Shown one piece after another: positions 60,214-64,000 of a stretch of DNA of 64,000 bases (its first letter is position 1; each line of letters starts with the position of its first letter). Source of the DNA: Butyricicoccus pullicaecorum (GTDB lineage: Bacteria > Bacillota > Clostridia > Oscillospirales > Butyricicoccaceae); NCBI GenBank assembly GCA_021531865.1, contig JAFBIW010000001.1, positions 1-64,000 of the forward strand. The letters are read 5' to 3'. The notes beneath the pieces are model-generated. The model worked only from the letters and a program-made list of their open reading frames with translations. It made no database searches and was not told where the DNA came from. The position numbers and the translations under genes are program-made.

Positions 60214-61416
60214 TTATTCGGCCTTGAGCTGACGCTCGGCTGCACGGTCGGCCAGCTTCTTCAGCATCGCCTGCGGATCCTTGCACTTCGCCAGGAAGAT
60301 CATCGCCGCGATGATGTAGGGCTTGAAGGAAGCCTCCTTGTAGAGCGGTACGCGGTAACGGTCGAATACAGACGCCTCGACCTCGCCGTGCTCGCAGGAA
60401 ACGTCGTTGATATCGGCCGGCAGGCAGTGCAGGTAGAGCGCCTTGCCGTCCTTGGTGGTCTTCATCAGTTCCTCGGTGCAGCACCAGTCCATGTGCTCGG
60501 CGTTCTGCGCCAGCAGCTCCTTTTCGAGCGCCTTGATGCCGTCGGTATCGCCCTCAGCATACAGGTTGGTGCGCTTTTCCATCGCCGCGAAGGGCGCCCA
60601 GGACTTCGGATAAACGATATCGGCGTCCGCAAAGGCCTCGGCCATCGAGTTGGTCTTGGTGAAGGAGCCGCCGGTCGCCTCGGCGTTCTTGGCCGCGACC
60701 GCCTCGACCTCGGGCATGACCTCGTAGCCCTCGGGATGGGCCAGAACGACGTCCATGCCGAAGCGGGTCATCAGGCCGATGACGCCCTGCGGAACGGACA
60801 GCGGCTTGCCGTAGGACGGAGAATACGCCCAGGTCATGGCGACCTTCTTGCCCTTCAGGTTCTCCACGCCGCCGAAGTGGTGGATGATGTGCAGCATATC
60901 GGCCATGCACTGGGTCGGATGGTCGATGTCGCACTGGAGGTTGACAAGGGTCGGGATCTGCTCGAGCACGCCGTCCGCATGGCCCTCACGCACGGCCTTG
61001 GAGACCTCGTGCATATAGGCGTTGCCCTTGCCGATGTACATATCGTCGCGGATGCCGATGACGTCGGCCATGAAGGAGATCATGTTCGCAGTCTCGCGGA
61101 CGGTCTCGCCGTGCGCGATCTGGCTCTTGCCCTCGTCCAGATCCTGTACCTCGAGGCCGAGCAGGTTGCAGGCCGAGGCAAAGGAGAAGCGGGTACGGGT
61201 GGAGTTGTCGCGGAACAGGCTGATGCCCAGACCGGACTCAAAGATCTTGGTCGAGATGTTGTGCTCACGCATGTAGCGCAGCGCGTCGGCGACGGTGAAG
61301 ACGGCTTCGATCTCATCGTCGGTCTTCTCCCAGGTCAGGAAGAAGTCGTTTTCGTACATTTCCTTGAAATTGAGGGCATTGAGCTTGTCAATATAAGCCT
61401 GCAGCTGAGCGTCCAT
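60214..61416 (-). CDS. ygeW: Knotted carbamoyltransferase YgeW
   Basis: This 400-residue member of the aspartate/ornithine transcarbamylase fold has the carbamoyl phosphate motif FRDNSTRTRFSFASA and HCLPADI. Its SRTR-type loop and long KGNAYMHEVSKAV region match YgeW. The natural substrate is not settled; it is thought to use a ureido compound and carbamoyl phosphate in purine-type nitrogen breakdown. It is followed by arcC. Confidence 0.93.
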   Translation of the reverse strand: MDAQLQAYIDKLNALNFKEMYENDFFLTWEKTDDEIEAVFTVADALRYMREHNISTKIFESGLGISLFRDNSTRTRFSFASACNLLGLEVQDLDEGKSQIAHGETVRETANMISFMADVIGIRDDMYIGKGNAYMHEVSKAVREGHADGVLEQIPTLVNLQCDIDHPTQCMADMLHIIHHFGGVENLKGKKVAMTWAYSPSYGKPLSVPQGVIGLMTRFGMDVVLAHPEGYEVMPEVEAVAAKNAEATGGSFTKTNSMAEAFADADIVYPKSWAPFAAMEKRTNLYAEGDTDGIKALEKELLAQNAEHMDWCCTEELMKTTKDGKALYLHCLPADINDVSCEHGEVEASVFDRYRVPLYKEASFKPYIIAAMIFLAKCKDPQAMLKKLADRAAERQLKAE

Positions 61417-61455
61417 AGTATAACTCTCCTTTATTTTTTATCAACAGGTTGTGGA

Positions 61456-62826
61456 TTACTTGATATCGTTGTCGGTCAGAGTCGCGCGGAACTGTGCGAC
61501 GTCGTCGGTCTTGTTCTCCTCCTTGTAGAAGGACGGAACAGCGGCGTACAGGGCGGCGCAGGTGACGAGATCCTGCTTCCAGGTGATCTCGTTGGGCGCA
61601 TGTGCCTGACTCTCGGCGCCCGGGCCGAAGCCGACGCAGGGGATGCCGTAGCGGCCCTGAATGGCGACGCCGTTGGTCGAGAAGGTCCACTTGTCGGTCA
61701 GCGGACGGTGACGCAGGTGCATCGCGCCGTCGGGGCCGATGCGCTCCTCACCGAACAGAGCGTGGTGCGCGTCGATCAGCGCCTGTACATGCGCCGCGCT
61801 CTCCTTGTTGATCCAGGTCGGGAAGTAGCACTCGGTCTCGTAGACCTCGCCCGTCCACGACGGACGGTCGTACATGTACATCGAAACGGTGACGTCGTCG
61901 CCGTACTGCTTGACATGGGGCAGGTCGCGGATTTCCTGCAGGCAGGAATCCCAGGTCTCGCCTGCGGTCATGCGGCGGTCGATCGAGATCGAGCAGGAAT
62001 CGGCAACCGCGCAGCGGCTGGGCGAGGTGTAGAAGATCTGGGAGGTGGTGCAGGTGCCGCGGCCGAGGAAGCGGGCGTCCTCATAGTGCTCGGGATTGTA
62101 CTTGGGATCGAGCATCTTGACCAGACCCTTGATCTCGACCGAATCATCGGCCGGGTTCTCGTTCAGGGCGCGCACGTCCTGCAGGATGTCGGCCATCTTG
62201 TAGATCGCGTTGTCGCCGCGCTCGGGTGCGGAGCCGTGGCAGGAAACGCCCTTGACGTCGACGCGGATCTCCATGCGGCCGCGATGACCGCGGTAGATGC
62301 CGCCGTCGGTCGGCTCGGTCGAGATGACGAACTCGGGCACGATCTTGTCCTTATTATAGATGTACTGCCAGCACATGCCGTCGCAGTCCTCTTCCTGAAC
62401 CGAGCCGACGACCATGATCTTGTAGCCGTCCGGGATCAGACCCTGCTCCTTCATGATCTTGACGCCGTACACAGCGGAGGCCATGCCGCCCTCCTGATCG
62501 GAGCCGCCGCGGCCATAGATGACCTCGTCGTCCTCGTAGCCCTGATAGGGATCGGCCGTCCAGTTGTCGCGGTTGCCGATGCCGACGGTGTCGATGTGGG
62601 AGTCGATGGCGATGATCTTGTCGCCCTCGCCCATCCAGCCGATGACGTTGCCCAGACCGTCGATCTCGACCTTGTCATAGCCCAGCTTTTCCATCTCGGC
62701 CTTGATGCACATGACAACTTCCTTCTCCTCGCAGCTCTCGCTGGGATGGGAGATCATTTCGCGCAGAAACGCGGTCATATCGGCCTTGTAGCCTTCCGCC
62801 GCCGCCTTGATTGCCTGTAAATCCAT
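61456..62826 (-). CDS. ygeY: M20-family hydrolase YgeY
   Basis: This 456-residue zinc hydrolase of the ArgE/DapE type has the first metal motif [26 protein letters not shown] with the bridging Asp, and [11 protein letters not shown] with the catalytic Glu pair. It starts at 62826 ([12 protein letters not shown]) with AGGAGG nine bases upstream. It is often annotated as a selenium-metabolism hydrolase because of its genomic links; the reaction is unproven. Confidence 0.93.
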   Translation of the reverse strand: MDLQAIKAAAEGYKADMTAFLREMISHPSESCEEKEVVMCIKAEMEKLGYDKVEIDGLGNVIGWMGEGDKIIAIDSHIDTVGIGNRDNWTADPYQGYEDDEVIYGRGGSDQEGGMASAVYGVKIMKEQGLIPDGYKIMVVGSVQEEDCDGMCWQYIYNKDKIVPEFVISTEPTDGGIYRGHRGRMEIRVDVKGVSCHGSAPERGDNAIYKMADILQDVRALNENPADDSVEIKGLVKMLDPKYNPEHYEDARFLGRGTCTTSQIFYTSPSRCAVADSCSISIDRRMTAGETWDSCLQEIRDLPHVKQYGDDVTVSMYMYDRPSWTGEVYETECYFPTWINKESAAHVQALIDAHHALFGEERIGPDGAMHLRHRPLTDKWTFSTNGVAIQGRYGIPCVGFGPGAESQAHAPNEITWKQDLVTCAALYAAVPSFYKEENKTDDVAQFRATLTDNDIK

Positions 62827-62858
62827 TTTTGATATCCTCCTCATGCTCCGTAGTTCTA

Positions 62859-64000
62859 TTATTCGCCCCAAACGATTTTCTTGTAATTGACCGGGTCGGT
62901 GTCGCCCTCGGTCGAGAACATCAGCACCTGACTGTTCTCGTCCAGACCGATCGCCTCACGCAGTTCCTTGTATTCGTCGGACTGCATCAGGGTCGAGATC
63001 AGACCCATGCCGACCGCGCCCGATTCGCCCGATACGACCTGCGGGTCGCCCTTGACCGGCGCGCCCAGCATCCGCATGCCCTTGGCCGAGACCCAGTCGG
63101 GGCAGGAGACGAAGCAGGCCACGTGGTTGCGCAGGATGTCCCACGAGATCGTGTTCGGCTCGCCGCAGGCCAGACCGGCCATGATGGTCGCCAGATCGCC
63201 CTCGACGAAGCGGATCTTGCCGTCGCCCGCCTTGGCGCCCTGATAGAGGCAATCGGCCGCCTGCGCCTCCATGACGATGAACTTGGGCGGGTTGTCCGGA
63301 TAGCGGTTTGCGAAGTAGCCGACGACCGCGCCCGCCAGCGAGCCGACGCCCGCCTGCACGAACACGTGAGTCGGACGCTTGACGCCGTCCGCCTCGAGCT
63401 GCTCGGCGGCTTCGCTCGCCATCGTGCCGTAGCCCTGCATGATCCACGCCGGGATCTTCTCGTAGCCGTCCCACGCGGTGTCCTGTACCATGACGCCGTG
63501 CTCGGTCTGCTCAGCCAGCGCGTTGGCGCGGCGGACGCACTCGTCGTAGTTGACCTCCTCGATGGTGACCTTGGCGCCCTCGCGGGCGATGTTGTCGAAG
63601 CGGGTCTGCACCGTGCCCTTGGGCATCAGCACGACCGCCTTCTGACCCAGCTTGTTGGCCGCCCATGCCACGCCGCGTCCGTGGTTGCCATCGGTCGCGG
63701 TGAAGAAGGTGGCCTGACCGAACTCGTCCTTGAGGGTCTGGCTGGTCAGGTAATCATAGGTCATTTCGGAAACGTCCCGTCCGAGCTGCTCTGCGATATA
63801 GCGTGCCATGGCGAACGAGCCGCCCAGCACCTTGAAGGCGTTCAGCCCGAAACGGTAGCTCTCATCCTTGACGTAGAAGCCGCCCAGCCCGAGGTACTGC
63901 GCCATGCCGCCCAGCTTTGCCAGCGGGGTGACCGCGTACTGCGGGAAGCTCTGGTGGAACGCGCGCGCCTTGGCGACGTTCTCGAGCGACATGACCGGCA
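62859..64000 (-). CDS. ygeX: Diaminopropionate ammonia-lyase YgeX (5' end off the window)
   Basis: This PLP enzyme converts 2,3-diaminopropionate to pyruvate and ammonia. The PLP lysine is in [12 protein letters not shown] and the phosphate loop in [11 protein letters not shown]-type glycine-rich sequence ([12 protein letters not shown]). An internal ATG at 63992 exists, but the frame is open to the window edge and the family normally has about 25 more residues, so the gene is read as partial. It heads the ygeX-ygeY-ygeW-arcC run. Confidence 0.92.
   Translation of the reverse strand, partial: PVMSLENVAKARAFHQSFPQYAVTPLAKLGGMAQYLGLGGFYVKDESYRFGLNAFKVLGGSFAMARYIAEQLGRDVSEMTYDYLTSQTLKDEFGQATFFTATDGNHGRGVAWAANKLGQKAVVLMPKGTVQTRFDNIAREGAKVTIEEVNYDECVRRANALAEQTEHGVMVQDTAWDGYEKIPAWIMQGYGTMASEAAEQLEADGVKRPTHVFVQAGVGSLAGAVVGYFANRYPDNPPKFIVMEAQAADCLYQGAKAGDGKIRFVEGDLATIMAGLACGEPNTISWDILRNHVACFVSCPDWVSAKGMRMLGAPVKGDPQVVSGESGAVGMGLISTLMQSDEYKELREAIGLDENSQVLMFSTEGDTDPVNYKKIVWGE

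Noticed and set aside
60172-62820. Open frame of 882 codons on the plus strand opposite ygeW and ygeY
   Set aside because: The opposite strand holds two intact enzymes; the plus frame is a leucine/valine/aspartate-rich mirror typical of shadows in GC-rich coding DNA.

Overview
The window looks like a chromosomal segment of a GC-rich, spore-lineage Clostridium-class bacterium, most likely of the Oscillospirales/Ruminococcaceae type. The sequence-based reasons are an ispH gene fused to ribosomal protein S1, a Gram-positive PolC-type replicase, a GerW/YtfJ sporulation protein, a DacF-like carboxypeptidase, strong AGGAGG ribosome sites and frequent sigma-A promoters with 17-base spacers. The exact genus cannot be read from this window.

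Layout. 1-495: the end of an IS3-family insertion sequence (orfA, a -1 slippery site, the start of orfB, terminal repeat). 540-11023: one long leftward housekeeping block (M50 protease, scpA, scpB, DUF2953, ytfJ, dacF, rluB, RpiR regulator, HI0933-type flavoprotein, cmk, plsC, ispH-rpsA). 11024-16360: accessory material, with a hairpin-rich spacer, a HIT protein, a divergently transcribed FkbM methyltransferase facing a Ser-Tyr-x-Thr repeat protein coupled to a glycosyltransferase-like gene, and a flavodoxin under an iron-box-like promoter. 16363-20619: a decaying peptide-modification operon (truncated circularly permuted ATP-grasp, internally deleted alpha-E protein, intact transglutaminase, two aspartoacylase-like paralogs of which one has lost its zinc histidines). 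20617-21313: tandem copies of a tRNA-Ser 3' end with terminator, then tRNA-Ser(CGA) and tRNA-Ala(GGC). 21317-29643: hexuronate catabolism (AraC regulator, uxaC, uxuA, TRAP transporter, uxuB). 29649-34308: small housekeeping genes. 34359-41462: a histidine operon with a hisZ-hisG fusion and a duplicated hisH start. 41512-52217: polC, ispG, rseP, dxr, cdsA, uppS, frr, pyrH. 52351-56151: thiamine thiazole operon thiS-thiF-thiG-thiH-thiE behind a hairpin leader. 56129-59171: TetR regulator, a radical-SAM-like protein without its cluster cysteines, and a DUF2812 membrane protein. 59193-64000: arcC-ygeW-ygeY-ygeX, a cluster linked to anaerobic purine/urate and diaminopropionate breakdown.

Functionally the window joins isoprenoid synthesis (ispH, ispG, dxr, uppS), lipid and envelope synthesis, histidine and thiamine biosynthesis, and gut-type catabolism of glucuronate and nitrogenous waste. 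The best candidate for an undescribed system is the FkbM / Ser-Tyr-x-Thr repeat protein / glycosyltransferase-like locus at 11851-14592. All statements come from reading the sequence; no database search was run.
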